The translations under genes were made by a program, and so were the position numbers. Below the pieces are notes generated by a model, which worked only from the letters and a program-made list of their open reading frames with translations, was not told the origin of the DNA and did not search any database. This document shows positions 1 through 7,659 of a DNA stretch of 64,000 nt, piece by piece. This DNA is from Solirubrobacter sp963848475 (GTDB lineage Bacteria; Actinomycetota; Thermoleophilia; Solirubrobacterales; Solirubrobacteraceae). Each line of letters starts with the position of its first letter. Positions within the stretch are counted from its first letter, which is position 1. The stretch covers positions 186,001 through 250,000 of the forward strand of contig CAWKDW010000013.1 in NCBI GenBank assembly GCA_963848475.1, read 5' to 3'.

Positions 1-435
1 GCGCTGCGCCTGCTCTGCGGCGAGCCGACCCGCGTCAGCGGCGAGCAGATCGCCGGCGGCGACGGCGGCGTCGACATCCGCTTCGCCGGCGTCATGCGCT
101 TCGAGGGCGACGTGCTGGGCACCTTCGACTGCGGCATGGACGTCTTCCGCCGCAACTCGATCGAGGTCGTCGGCTCAACCGGCGAGATCCAGGTCCCGTC
201 CCCTTGGCAGACGCCGTTGGGGTCCGAGATCCTGATCGTCCGTGACGGCCTCGACGAGCCGGAACGGATCATCCCCGAGTCCGTCGACCCGTACGCGCGC
301 GAGCTCGACGAGGTCGGCGCGGCGATCGAGAACGGCACCACGCCTCGGCTCGGCCGCGAGGAGTCACTCGGCCAGGCCCGCACGATCGACGCGCTCTACC
401 GCTCCGCCGCCGAAGGCCGCGCGATCACGCTCTGA
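1..435 (+). CDS. Gfo/Idh/MocA family oxidoreductase, C-terminal fragment
   Basis: The reading frame is open at the left edge of the window and ends at TGA 433-435, so only the C-terminal part (about 144 residues) is seen. It reads as the alpha/beta C-terminal substrate domain of NAD(P)-dependent sugar dehydrogenases: a strand pair around FEGDVLGTFDCGMD, then IEVVGSTGEIQVPSPW, and the usual ending with a YARELDEVGAAIENG-type helix and a final LGQARTIDALYRSAAEGR helix. The Rossmann half and catalytic Lys lie outside the window. Family membership is fairly secure; the substrate is unknown. A second member of the family lies at 49785-50815. Confidence 0.8.
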   Translation, partial: ALRLLCGEPTRVSGEQIAGGDGGVDIRFAGVMRFEGDVLGTFDCGMDVFRRNSIEVVGSTGEIQVPSPWQTPLGSEILIVRDGLDEPERIIPESVDPYARELDEVGAAIENGTTPRLGREESLGQARTIDALYRSAAEGRAITL

Positions 436-494
436 GCGCGAATGGGAACGGCTGCCCATTGCGGTCGACCTCTTCAAAGCGGAGACTTGCCGCC

Positions 495-641
495 ATGTCC
501 GATCTGGAGCCCTACGCCCCGCACCGGCGCCCGGAACCCGATCCGGGCCACGTACGGCTGCGGTTCCTCGCCGCGATCGTGCTGACGGTCATCGCCATGG
601 TCGCCGTCGTCGCGCTGATCATCTGGCTCCCGATCGTGTAA
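495..641 (+). CDS. small single-pass membrane protein
   Basis: A 48-residue protein beginning MSDLEPYAPHRRPEPDPGHV and ending in one hydrophobic helix (about residues 24-46, FLAAIVLTVIAMVAVVALII). ATG 495 is chosen because GGAG sits 9-10 nt upstream (481-484). The N-terminus is proline- and charge-rich and presumably cytoplasmic. It lies alone between the dehydrogenase fragment and the TetR gene. No function can be assigned; small proteins of this shape are common in high-GC actinobacteria. Confidence 0.55.
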   Translation: MSDLEPYAPHRRPEPDPGHVRLRFLAAIVLTVIAMVAVVALIIWLPIV

Positions 642-674
642 CGCAGGGTTACACCGCCGTAAGCTACGGATTTG

Positions 675-680
675 TAGCCT
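675..680 (+). promoter_or_regulatory. leaderless -10 hexamer TAGCCT for the TetR gene
   Basis: TAGCCT ends 7 nt before GTG 688. No Shine-Dalgarno lies between, so transcription would begin at or next to the start codon. This decides the GTG 688 start over ATG 700. Confidence 0.5.
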
Positions 681-687
681 CTTGCCC

Positions 688-1230
688 GTGGCGAGCCGGA
701 TGAGCGGAGTGCAGCGGCGCGAGCAGCTGCTGGACGCGACCAAGGCGATCGTCGTCGCGGACGGGTTCCATGCGGTCTCGATCGAGGCGGTGGCCCGCGG
801 GGCGGGCATCACGCGGCCGATCGTCTACGGCCACTTCGACGATCTCGGCGGGCTGCTCGAAACGCTGGTGGAGCGCGAGTCGCGACGAGCGCTGCACCAG
901 TTGCCGGACACCTTCGACGACCTGCTCGGCGCGCTGTCGGCCTACCTCGAGGCGGTGCGGACCGACCCGGACACCTGGCGGCTCGTGCTGATGCCGCAGG
1001 AGGGCGCGCCGCGCCTGCTGCACGAGCGGATCGCCGCCGGCCGGGCGGCCGTGATCGCGCGCCTGGCGCTCGCGCTGGAGCCCGGGGCGAAGGCGCCCGA
1101 CCCCGAGCTGTCCGCCCACCTGCTCTCCGCCTATGCCGACGAGGCCGCGCGGCTCGTGCTGCAGGATTACGACGTGGAGAGGATTCTCGAGCTCACCCGC
1201 TGGGCGCTCGCCCGCCTCGCGGCGCGATGA
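688..1230 (+). CDS. TetR/AcrR-family transcriptional regulator
   Basis: A 180-residue protein with an N-terminal helix-turn-helix at about residues 14-55 (REQLLDATKAIVVADGFHAV, then ITRPIVYGHFDDLGGLLETL), the classic TetR pattern with the recognition helix ending in YGHF. The C-terminal ligand domain is alpha-helical and not diagnostic. The stop overlaps the ATG of the following MFS transporter (ATGA at 1227-1230), so the two are translationally coupled; the regulator probably represses its own operon and senses a compound exported by the transporter. That role is inference from context. Confidence 0.85.
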   Translation: MASRMSGVQRREQLLDATKAIVVADGFHAVSIEAVARGAGITRPIVYGHFDDLGGLLETLVERESRRALHQLPDTFDDLLGALSAYLEAVRTDPDTWRLVLMPQEGAPRLLHERIAAGRAAVIARLALALEPGAKAPDPELSAHLLSAYADEAARLVLQDYDVERILELTRWALARLAAR

Positions 1231-2459
1231 TCCGCCGCGCCCTGCGGGCGGTGGCGGTCGACATGTCGCTGCTGCGGCGCCGACGCGACCTGCGGCTGAT
1301 GACGGTCGGCTACACGGTCTCGCTGCTCGGCGGCGAGTTCACGCAGGTCGCGCTCGTGGTCCAGGTCTACGACCTCACCGGCTCCTCGCTCGCCGTCGGC
1401 CTGCTCGGAGCCGCCGAGTTCATCCCGGTGATCGCCCTGGCGCTCGTCGGCGGCGCGCTGGCCGACGCCTTCGATCGCCGCAAGCTGATCTGGGGCGCCG
1501 AGCTGGCCGCGGCCTTCGTCTCCGCCGCGCTGCTCGTCAACGCGCTGCTCCCGCACCCGCGGCTCTGGGTCCTCTACGTCGCGGCCGCACTCTTCGCCGG
1601 AGCCAACGCGGTGCTGCGACCGCCCTTGGACGCGCTGCTCCCGCGGCTCGTCGAGCGCGACGAGCTGAAGGCCGCGAGCGCGCTCAACTGGTCGCTGGCC
1701 AACGTCGCGACCGTCGCCGGGCCGGCGGTCGCGGGCGTGCTGATCGCCTCGACGGGCGTCGGCTCGGCCTACGCGATCGACGTGCTCTCCTTCGGTGCCT
1801 CGCTGACCGCCTTCGCGCTGATGCGCACCCCGCCGCCACCACCGGACGCCGAGCGTCCGAGCGTCAAGGGGGTCATCGACAGCCTCCGCTACGCGGGCTC
1901 GCGGCAGGAGCTGCTCGGCTCCTACCTCGTCGACATCAACGCGATGTTCTTCGGCATCCCGTTCGCGCTGTTCCCGGCGGTCGCCGAGCGCTACGGCGGG
2001 ACCGCGGTCGTCGGGCTGCTGTTCGCCGCGCCCGGCGTCGGCGCCGTGATCGCGATGCTGACCAGCGGCTGGGCGACCCGCATCCACCGCAACGGGCGGG
2101 CGATCGTCTGGGCCGCCTGCGGCTGGGGCGTGGCGATCGCGCTCTTCGGCCTGTCCGGCTCGCTCTGGCTCGCGCTCGTGCTCCTTGCCGTCGCGGGCGG
2201 CGCGGACGCGATCTCGGGCATCTTCCGCGCCGCGCTGTGGAACGAGACGATCCCCGACCGCATGCGCGGGCGGCTCGCGGGCGTGGAGATGATCTCCTGG
2301 TCGTCAGGGCCCTTGCTGGGCGGCGTGCGCGCCGGCGCGAGCGCTTCGGTGTTCGGCCTGCGCGCGTCGATCTTCGGCGGCGGGGTGCTCGTCGTCGCCG
2401 GCTCGCTGGCGCTGGCGGCCGCGCTCCCGCGTTTTTGGAACTACGACTCCAGGTCCTGA
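1227..2459 (+). CDS. MFS transporter, EntS/MFS_3-like exporter
   Basis: A 410-residue membrane protein with about 12 hydrophobic segments. It starts with a basic cytoplasmic stretch (RRRRDLRLMTVGYTVSLLG) and carries the MFS loop 2-3 signature GGALADAFDRRKLI at about residues 75-88. The pattern of FRALDAL-like residues after TM4 (NAVLRPPLDALLPRLV, then AASALNWSLANVATVAGPAV) is typical of the MFS_3/enterobactin-exporter-like group. It is coupled to the TetR gene upstream, so a drug or siderophore exporter under TetR control is the natural reading; the substrate is unknown. Its 3' end overlaps the convergent aminotransferase gene by 19 bp. Confidence 0.85.
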   Translation: MIRRALRAVAVDMSLLRRRRDLRLMTVGYTVSLLGGEFTQVALVVQVYDLTGSSLAVGLLGAAEFIPVIALALVGGALADAFDRRKLIWGAELAAAFVSAALLVNALLPHPRLWVLYVAAALFAGANAVLRPPLDALLPRLVERDELKAASALNWSLANVATVAGPAVAGVLIASTGVGSAYAIDVLSFGASLTAFALMRTPPPPPDAERPSVKGVIDSLRYAGSRQELLGSYLVDINAMFFGIPFALFPAVAERYGGTAVVGLLFAAPGVGAVIAMLTSGWATRIHRNGRAIVWAACGWGVAIALFGLSGSLWLALVLLAVAGGADAISGIFRAALWNETIPDRMRGRLAGVEMISWSSGPLLGGVRAGASASVFGLRASIFGGGVLVVAGSLALAAALPRFWNYDSRS

Positions 2460-3586
2460 GCGGCGAGCTGCGCCGCGGCGCGGTCGATCACCGCGGGCTT
2501 CTTGCAGAACGCGAAGCGCAGGTACGGCGCCAGCGCTTGCGGCCGGGTGCTGAACACCGCCGTCGGGATCGCGACGACGCCCGCGCGTTGCGGCAGCTCG
2601 CGTGCGAACGCGGTCGCGTCGGTGCCGACGTCGGCGTTGGCGAAGTAGGTGCCCTGCGGCGTGAGCACGGTCAGGCCGGCCTGCTCGAGCGCGGCGCACA
2701 GGTGGTCGCGCTTGCTCTCGAGCTCCTTGGCGAACGCGTGGTACCAGCCGTCGTCGAGTCGCAGCGCGGCGGCGCCGGCGTGCTGGAACGGCGTCGCGCC
2801 GGCGAAGGTCATGAACTGCTTGGCGGCGCGCACGCCGGCGACCAGCGAAGCCGGCCCGGTCGCCCAGCCGACCTTCCAGCCGGTCACGCTGAACGTCTTG
2901 CCCAGCGAGGAGATCGTCAGCGTGCGCTCGGCCATGCCGGGCAGCGTGGAGAGCGGGATGTGCTCGAGGCCGTCGAAGACGAGGTGCTCGTAGACCTCGT
3001 CGGTGATCGCGATCAGGTCGCGCTCGAGGCACAGCGCGGCGAGCTGCTCGAGCTCGGCGCGCGTGAGCACGCGGCCGGTCGGGTTGTGCGGCGAGTTGAC
3101 GAGGATCGCGCGCGTGCGCGGGGTGACGAGCGCGGCCAGCTGATCGGGGTCGAACGCCCACTCGGGCGGGTGCAGCGGCACCGGCACGAGGTGCGCGCCG
3201 GTCAGCTTCGCGGCCGCGGTGTAGGAGTCGTACGTCGGGTCGAAGGCGAGCACCTCGTCGCCCGGCTCGCAGAGGCCGAGGATCGCGGCGGTGATCGCCT
3301 CGGTCGCGCCCATCGTCACCTGGACCTCGGTGTCCGGGTCCAGCTCGATGCCGTAGAAGCGCCGCTGGTGCTCGGCGATCGCCTGCCGCAGCGCCGGCAC
3401 CCCGGGCAGCGGTGCGTACTGGTTGTGCCCGTTGCGGATCGCGGCCTGCGCGGCCTCGAGCACGGCGGCGGGCCCGTCCTCGTCCGGGAAGCCCTGGCCG
3501 AGGTTGATCGCGCCCGTGGTCACGGCCAGCGCCGACATCTCGGTGAAGATCGATATTCCGAAGCCCGACAGGCGTGAGGCGATCAC
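2441..3586 (-). CDS. class I/II PLP-dependent aminotransferase (DapC / kynurenine aminotransferase-like)
   Basis: A 381-residue fold-type I aminotransferase. Visible landmarks are INLGQGFPDEDGP (27-39), NSPHNPTG (164-171), TDEVYEHLVF (about 195-204) with the PLP-contacting Asp196 and Tyr199, and SSLGKTFSVTGWKVGW (226-241) with the Schiff-base Lys230. The C-terminal YLRFAFCKK supplies the carboxylate-binding Arg. The SLGKTFSVTGWK motif matches the subgroup holding N-succinyldiaminopimelate aminotransferase, kynurenine aminotransferase and YbdL; sequence alone does not pick one. GTG 3586 is chosen because a TAGCGT -10 hexamer stands 8 nt upstream. The gene is complete and free of frameshifts. 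Confidence 0.88.
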   Translation of the reverse strand: MIASRLSGFGISIFTEMSALAVTTGAINLGQGFPDEDGPAAVLEAAQAAIRNGHNQYAPLPGVPALRQAIAEHQRRFYGIELDPDTEVQVTMGATEAITAAILGLCEPGDEVLAFDPTYDSYTAAAKLTGAHLVPVPLHPPEWAFDPDQLAALVTPRTRAILVNSPHNPTGRVLTRAELEQLAALCLERDLIAITDEVYEHLVFDGLEHIPLSTLPGMAERTLTISSLGKTFSVTGWKVGWATGPASLVAGVRAAKQFMTFAGATPFQHAGAAALRLDDGWYHAFAKELESKRDHLCAALEQAGLTVLTPQGTYFANADVGTDATAFARELPQRAGVVAIPTAVFSTRPQALAPYLRFAFCKKPAVIDRAAAQLAAQDLES

Positions 3587-3594
3587 GCTGCCGA

Positions 3595-3600
3595 ACGCTA
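3595..3600 (-). promoter_or_regulatory. leaderless -10 hexamer TAGCGT for the aminotransferase gene
   Basis: On the minus strand TAGCGT ends 8 nt before GTG 3586 and no Shine-Dalgarno is present. It lies just inside the 3' end of the neighbouring metalloprotease gene. Confidence 0.45.
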
Positions 3601-4242
3601 ACGACAGCGCGGATCGCGTGTCGTCGCCGCGCCGCCGTACAGGCCGCGGCGACGTCGACGTCGGCCGGCGCAGGCACGCAGGCCAGCTCGGCGCTCGTCG
3701 GACGCGAGGTCGGCCAGCGAAGGCGCGCAGTTGGTGTCGAACGCCCGCGGGGACATCACGGTGCAGTCGTGGCCGCTGCGGTGGTGCAGGCCGAGCACGT
3801 GCCCGAGTTCATGGGCGACGACCCAGACCGAGAGCGGCCGCGGCTCGCCGCCGAGGACGCCCCGCAGCAGCACCTCGCTGTGGCCGTCCTTCGGCCGGCC
3901 GATCGAGGTGCTGTAGCCGAGGCAGTCGAGTCCGCACAGGCCGATCAGGCGCTGGTTGGCGACACGCACGACCACGTCGGCGTCCTGCTCGTGCTCGACG
4001 ACCCGGACCTTGACGTCCGCGCCCGAATGCGTCCAGCGCGCGGCCGCGGTGATCACGGTGTCGGTCATGTCGCTGGCGTCGTAGACGTTGACGACGCCGC
4101 CGGGCCATACGGGATCCTGGGTGCCCGCCACGGCCGGAAGCAGCCGCGGGGCGAGAAGTGTGAGGAGGGCGACCAGGCCGGCGAGCGCCGCGAGGCGGCG
4201 TGCACGGCGTGGCCGCCTTGGTCTGTAGCGCAAGGCGAGCAT
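3598..4242 (-). CDS. secreted or membrane-anchored matrixin-like zinc metalloprotease
   Basis: A 214-residue protein with a very basic N-terminus followed by a hydrophobic segment (about 17-40) that acts as a signal peptide or anchor. The catalytic zinc motif is HELGHVLGLHH (144-154), fitting HExxHxxGxxH with His144, Glu145, His148 and His154, and a Met-turn follows at Met163 (CTVMSPRAF). This is the metzincin pattern, closest to small bacterial matrixin-like peptidases. The preceding region (VNVYDASDMTDTVITAAARW) matches the usual helix A of such domains. The Arg-rich last 35 residues look unusual and might be altered by an indel. The target is unknown. Confidence 0.75.
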   Translation of the reverse strand: MLALRYRPRRPRRARRLAALAGLVALLTLLAPRLLPAVAGTQDPVWPGGVVNVYDASDMTDTVITAAARWTHSGADVKVRVVEHEQDADVVVRVANQRLIGLCGLDCLGYSTSIGRPKDGHSEVLLRGVLGGEPRPLSVWVVAHELGHVLGLHHRSGHDCTVMSPRAFDTNCAPSLADLASDERRAGLRACAGRRRRRRGLYGGAATTRDPRCR

Positions 4243-4349
4243 TCGTAGAGCGGGCGGCCAGTCTCAAAGGGGAGTCAGAGAAAGGCGTATCGCGGCGCTC
4301 TCGCGCCGATGGCCCCCGCCACTACAGGTATGCCCCCTGACGCTCGGAG

Positions 4350-5043
4350 CTAACCCGCTCGCCGCCGCAGCGTGTGCAGCGAGACGTCCTTCCCGCGCTC
4401 GGTCGCGACGTGAAACGCGGCCCGCGCTCCGCTGAGAAAGCCCTGCGCTCCGGCGCGATTGGGGTCGGCGAGGCGAAGCGCTCCTGTGGGTGCTAGGAGC
4501 CGCGGAAACAGGCGCAGCGCCGCTTCCACGTTGGCGCTGTGTGTAGAGCACGTCGGCGGCGAGGACGAGGTCCCACGGGCCGCGAGCGACGAGCTGATCG
4601 CCGTGCTCGGCCCAGTCCGCCAGGGCGACCTCGCCCTCGACCTCGTTGAGCGCGAGCACGTGCGCGGCGAAGGCGACCGCGTCGGTCGCGCCGTCGGTGG
4701 CCAGGACCTGCGCGCCCGCGCGTGCCGCGACGACGCTCGGCAGTGCCAGCCCGCAGCCGAGCTCGAGCACCTTCTGGCCCGGACGCGGCGGGTCGGTGGC
4801 GAGTGCGGCGGCGAGCGCGAGCCCGCTCGGCCACGGCCGCGCCCAGTACGGGACGGGCCGGCCGGCGCCGCCCTCCTCGTGGCGCAGCTGCTCCCAGTCG
4901 GCCGGGCAGACGTAATACGAGTCGCCGACGCGGCGCACGCTGATGTCCAGCAGCGCGGGCGGGAGCTGCGCGGGCTCGACGCCGCGCAGCTGCGCCAGCT
5001 GCTCCGCCAGCGAGGTCTTCAGCGCGATCAGCGAATCGGTCAA
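4350..5043 (-). CDS. class I SAM-dependent methyltransferase (Methyltransf_16-like), one frameshift
   Basis: About 230 residues once an extra base near 4535 is removed (reading continues as QRNVEAALRLFPRLLAPTGA to a stop at 4350-4352). PYWARPWPSGLALA (65-78) and VLELGCGLALPSVVAARAG (92-110, SAM motif I), plus LVLAADVLY (motif IV), place it with the protein-lysine methyltransferase/NNMT-like family that methylates proteins or small amines. As printed, the frame runs on to 4264 in nonsense. TTG 5043 is the likely start, with a TAGGCT -10 hexamer 8 nt upstream. It is divergent from cysM and shares a 39-bp promoter region with it. Confidence 0.75.
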
Positions 5044-5051
5044 CGCGGCGG

Positions 5052-5057
5052 AGCCTA
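5052..5057 (-). promoter_or_regulatory. leaderless -10 hexamer TAGGCT for the methyltransferase gene
   Basis: Minus-strand TAGGCT lies 8 nt before TTG 5043, giving a leaderless start with a TTG codon. Confidence 0.45.
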
Positions 5058-5066
5058 TTCCGGCAC

Positions 5067-5072
5067 TACACT
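5067..5072 (+). promoter_or_regulatory. -10 hexamer TACACT for the cysM operon
   Basis: TACACT ends 10 nt before ATG 5083, predicting a 5' leader of only a few nucleotides. It is back to back with the divergent methyltransferase -10. Confidence 0.4.
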
Positions 5073-5082
5073 TCCTGAAGTC

Positions 5083-6051
5083 ATGGCCCAGGAATTGCGC
5101 AACCGTCCCTGCGGGGGCCGCTACGGCGACATCATCCAGGCGATCGGCAACACCCCGCTGGTGGAGCTCAAGCGCCTGTCGCCCAAACCGGGCGTGCGCC
5201 TGTGGGCCAAGCTCGAGTCCCAGAACCCGACCGGCTCGGTCAAGGACCGCGTCGCGCGCGCGCTGATCGAGGACGCCGAGGAGAAGGGCGCGATCCGCCC
5301 GGGCCAGACGATCCTCGAGCCGACCTCGGGCAACACCGGGATCTCGCTCGCGATGATCTGCTCGCGCAAGGGCTACAAGCTCAAGGTCGTCATGCCCGAC
5401 AACGTGACGCCGGAGCGGACGCAGCTGCTGAAGATGTACGGCGCCGAGATCGTCTACTCACCGGGCGACCAGGGCTCCAACGGCGCGGTCGCGCTGGCGC
5501 TGGAGATGGCCGCGGCGGACTCCTCGTACTACATGCCCTACCAGTACGGCAACCAGGCCAACCCGCTCGCGCACTACAACGGGACCGCGCCGGAGATCCT
5601 CGAGGAGCTCGATGAGATCTCCGCCTTCGTCGCGGGCCTCGGCACCGGCGGGACGCTGATGGGCGTCGGCCGCCGCTTCCGCGAGGAGCTCGGCGACAAG
5701 GTCAAGATCGTCGCCGCGGAGCCGATGCAGGGCGAGCCCGTGCAGGGTCTGCGCTCGCTCGACGACGGCTTCATCCCGCCGATCATCGACCTCTCGCTGC
5801 TGGACCGCAAGATCTTCGTCACCAACCGCGACGCGATCCTCTGGACGCGCAAGCTGCTCGACGAGGAGGGCATCTTCGCCGGCGTCTCGTCCGGCGCGAT
5901 CGCCTCGATCGCCGTGCGCATCGCGGGCGAGCTCGACGAGGGCAATGTCGTCTTCATCGTTTGCGATGACGGCTGGAAGTACCTCTCCTCCGGGCTGTAC
6001 ACGACGCCGGTGGACGAGCTCGAGAACCTGGACTCCACGGTCTGGTGGTAG
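5083..6051 (+). CDS. cysM: O-phosphoserine/O-acetylserine sulfhydrylase (cysteine synthase, CysM type)
   Basis: A complete 322-residue fold-type II PLP enzyme that makes cysteine from an activated serine and a sulfur donor. IGNTPLVELKRLS opens the fold, Lys54 in GSVKDR is the PLP lysine, TSGNTGIS (81-88) binds the substrate carboxylate and GTGGT (187-191) the PLP phosphate. The C-terminal GWKYLSSG followed by an extension ending TVWW resembles Mycobacterium tuberculosis CysM, whose C-terminal residues fold into the active site and which accepts sulfur from CysO thiocarboxylate. A Mec-like peptidase gene lies 1.2 kb downstream in the same operon, which supports this type. The stop overlaps the next gene. 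Confidence 0.88.
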   Translation: MAQELRNRPCGGRYGDIIQAIGNTPLVELKRLSPKPGVRLWAKLESQNPTGSVKDRVARALIEDAEEKGAIRPGQTILEPTSGNTGISLAMICSRKGYKLKVVMPDNVTPERTQLLKMYGAEIVYSPGDQGSNGAVALALEMAAADSSYYMPYQYGNQANPLAHYNGTAPEILEELDEISAFVAGLGTGGTLMGVGRRFREELGDKVKIVAAEPMQGEPVQGLRSLDDGFIPPIIDLSLLDRKIFVTNRDAILWTRKLLDEEGIFAGVSSGAIASIAVRIAGELDEGNVVFIVCDDGWKYLSSGLYTTPVDELENLDSTVWW

Positions 6052-6520
6052 GCAACCACACGCGCCGGGCGCTGCTCGGCGCTGGTGCGGTGGCGCTGCT
6101 GGCCGGATGCGGGCCGGAGGAGAAGCCGGAAGATCGATGCCGGAGCCGTCCTGGACGAGCAGCTGCGCGTCTCGCAGGCGGTCGTCGACGCCTATGGCAA
6201 CATCCCCGCGGCGGGCTCGCTGCGTTCGAACGCCGAGGCGCGCGTACGCCGGATCGACACGGCGCTGGAGCCGTTGCGGGGCGAAGGCGGGGAGCTCGAG
6301 GCGAAGCAGACGGCCGAGACCGGGCTCGAGGCCGCACTGGCGGCCGAGAGCGTGGCGTTGCGCGCTCACGTCGCCGCGGTCGGGCTGCTCAGGGATCGCG
6401 AGTGGCGCGAGCTTCTGGCCGGCCTGATCGTCGACGACCGCGACCAACCAGGCCGCGCTGCGCCTGTTGCTCGACGAGCCGCCGCTGCCGACCGCGTTCC
6501 CCGGGGAGCCGGTCCGGTGA
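6045..6520 (+). CDS. lipoprotein with ferritin-like helical domain, two frameshifts
   Basis: About 157 residues after removing two extra bases (near 6130 and 6447). The start GTG 6045 overlaps the cysM stop by 7 nt. The N-terminus HTRRALLGAGAVALLAGC carries a pair of arginines and a lipobox (LAGC), so the product is probably a Tat- or Sec-exported lipoprotein. The mature part is alpha-helical (VLDEQLRVSQAVVDAYGNI, AEARVRRIDTALEPLRGEGG, AESVALRAHVAAVGLLRD), similar in layout to the ferritin-like domain of the next gene, of the DUF4439 type. The end AALRLLLDEPPLP overlaps the next GTG (GTGA). Metal ligands are not obvious. Confidence 0.6.
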
Positions 6521-7008
6521 GCCTCAGCCGCCGAGACGCGCTGCGCGCGGGCGGCCTCGCGCTCGCGGGCACCGTGCTCGTCCCGGGCGCCGCGCGTGCG
6601 GCGACCGACGAGGGCGGCCTGCTGCTCGGGCTGTGGCGGCGCGAGATGGGGGCCTCGCTCGCCTACGACCGCGTCGCGCACGTCGATCCGCACTTCGTCA
6701 CGCTGCGCGGCCAGGAGGCCGATCACGCCGCCGCGGTGGCCACGGAGCTGGCGGCCGTCGGGCTCGGCACGCCGCGTGCGCCGCACTGGGCGTCCGAGCT
6801 CGACGTCACCGCCGAACGCCTCGCCCGCTCGACGAAGCACGAGGAGGCCGTCGCTGCCGCGACCGCGCTCGAGGAGGAGCTGGTCGCGCTCTACCGCCTT
6901 GCGCTCCCCGCGCTTCCCGACAGCAAGATCGCGATGACCGCGGCGACGATCCTCGCGTCGCACTCCCAGCATCTGCTCATCCTCCAGCGTGACACTGGCG
7001 AGGGGTAA
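6517..7008 (+). CDS. Tat-exported ferritin-like domain protein
   Basis: A 163-residue protein with a twin-arginine signal (LSRRDALRAGGLALAGTVLV, ending near ARA-A). The rest is a four-helix pattern: GLWRREMGASLAYDRVAH, LRGQEADHAAAVATELAAVG, ATALEEELVALYRLALPALP and ILASHSQHLLILQRD. The E..H spacings in helices 2 and 4 (QEADH, SHSQH) suit a di-metal ferritin-like site, and the family looks like the DUF4439/rubrerythrin-like group. GTG 6517 overlaps the stop of the preceding lipoprotein gene. tatA follows 31 bp later, so substrate and translocase component are neighbours. Confidence 0.7.
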   Translation: MSLSRRDALRAGGLALAGTVLVPGAARAATDEGGLLLGLWRREMGASLAYDRVAHVDPHFVTLRGQEADHAAAVATELAAVGLGTPRAPHWASELDVTAERLARSTKHEEAVAAATALEEELVALYRLALPALPDSKIAMTAATILASHSQHLLILQRDTGEG

Positions 7009-7039
7009 TCTAGGAAGCCACCGCCGAAGGGAAGCTGTC

Positions 7040-7240
7040 ATGCCGTTCAACAACATCGGGCCGATGGAGCTCGTGGTCGTGCTCGTTATCGCCTTGATCG
7101 TGATCGGGCCGAAGAAGCTGCCCGAGGTCGGAAAGTCTCTCGGCAAGGGCATGCGCGAGTTCAAGGAGTCGCTGAGCGGCGATAGCCGCCACGACGACGA
7201 CGACGCCGACGTCTCCCCGCCCCTCGAACGAGCCAAGTAG
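7040..7240 (+). CDS. tatA: twin-arginine translocase subunit TatA
   Basis: A 66-residue protein with one short N-terminal membrane helix (MELVVVLVIALIVIGPKKLP), the hinge motif GPKKLPEVGKSLG, an amphipathic helix (GKGMREFKESL) and an acidic tail rich in Asp. This is the whole TatA/E architecture. ATG 7040 follows GAAGGGAAG. Only a tatA-type gene is present here; no tatC or tatB is in the window. It sits between a Tat substrate and the Mec-like gene in one operon. Confidence 0.9.
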   Translation: MPFNNIGPMELVVVLVIALIVIGPKKLPEVGKSLGKGMREFKESLSGDSRHDDDDADVSPPLERAK

Positions 7241-7242
7241 CG

Positions 7243-7659
7243 CTGCGCATCTCGCAACAGCTCCTGGACGGGATCGTCGAGCACGCCCGCGCGGAAGCGC
7301 CGGACGAGTGCTGCGGCATGATCGCCACGCGTGACGGCGAGGTGGTCGCGGTCCACCGGGCCACGAACAAGCTCAAGAGCCCGCTGAAGTACCAGATCGA
7401 CCCGATCGAGCAGCTCCGGATCCACAATGCGATCGAGGACGCCGGGCTCGATCTCGGCATCATCTACCACTCGCACACCCGCTCGGACCCGGTTCCGTCG
7501 CAGACGGACATCAACCTCGCCCAGACCTTCGACGGCAAGCCCCAGTTCCCGGGCACGCTCTATCTCATCGTCGGCGTCAAAGGCCTCGAGCCGGACCTGC
7601 GGCTGTGGTCGATCGTCGGCAACGACTACGAGCTCGTCGAGCTCAAGGTGACCGAGTGA
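7243..7659 (+). CDS. mec: Mec-like JAMM/MPN+ metallopeptidase
   Basis: About 138 residues. The JAMM zinc motif is complete: catalytic Glu in PDECCGMIA (about residues 21-29) and HSHTRSDPVPSQTD (H-x-H-x7-S-x2-D) near residue 78. In M. tuberculosis Mec removes newly made cysteine from the carrier CysO; the presence of a matching CysM in the same operon supports that role here. No CysO (small MoaD-like protein ending in GG) is seen nearby. The start is uncertain: no ATG, GTG or TTG lies between the tatA stop and the conserved N-terminus, so CTG 7243 is proposed, giving an N-terminus of about MRISQQLLDGIVEHAR. Confidence 0.78.
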   Translation: MRISQQLLDGIVEHARAEAPDECCGMIATRDGEVVAVHRATNKLKSPLKYQIDPIEQLRIHNAIEDAGLDLGIIYHSHTRSDPVPSQTDINLAQTFDGKPQFPGTLYLIVGVKGLEPDLRLWSIVGNDYELVELKVTE

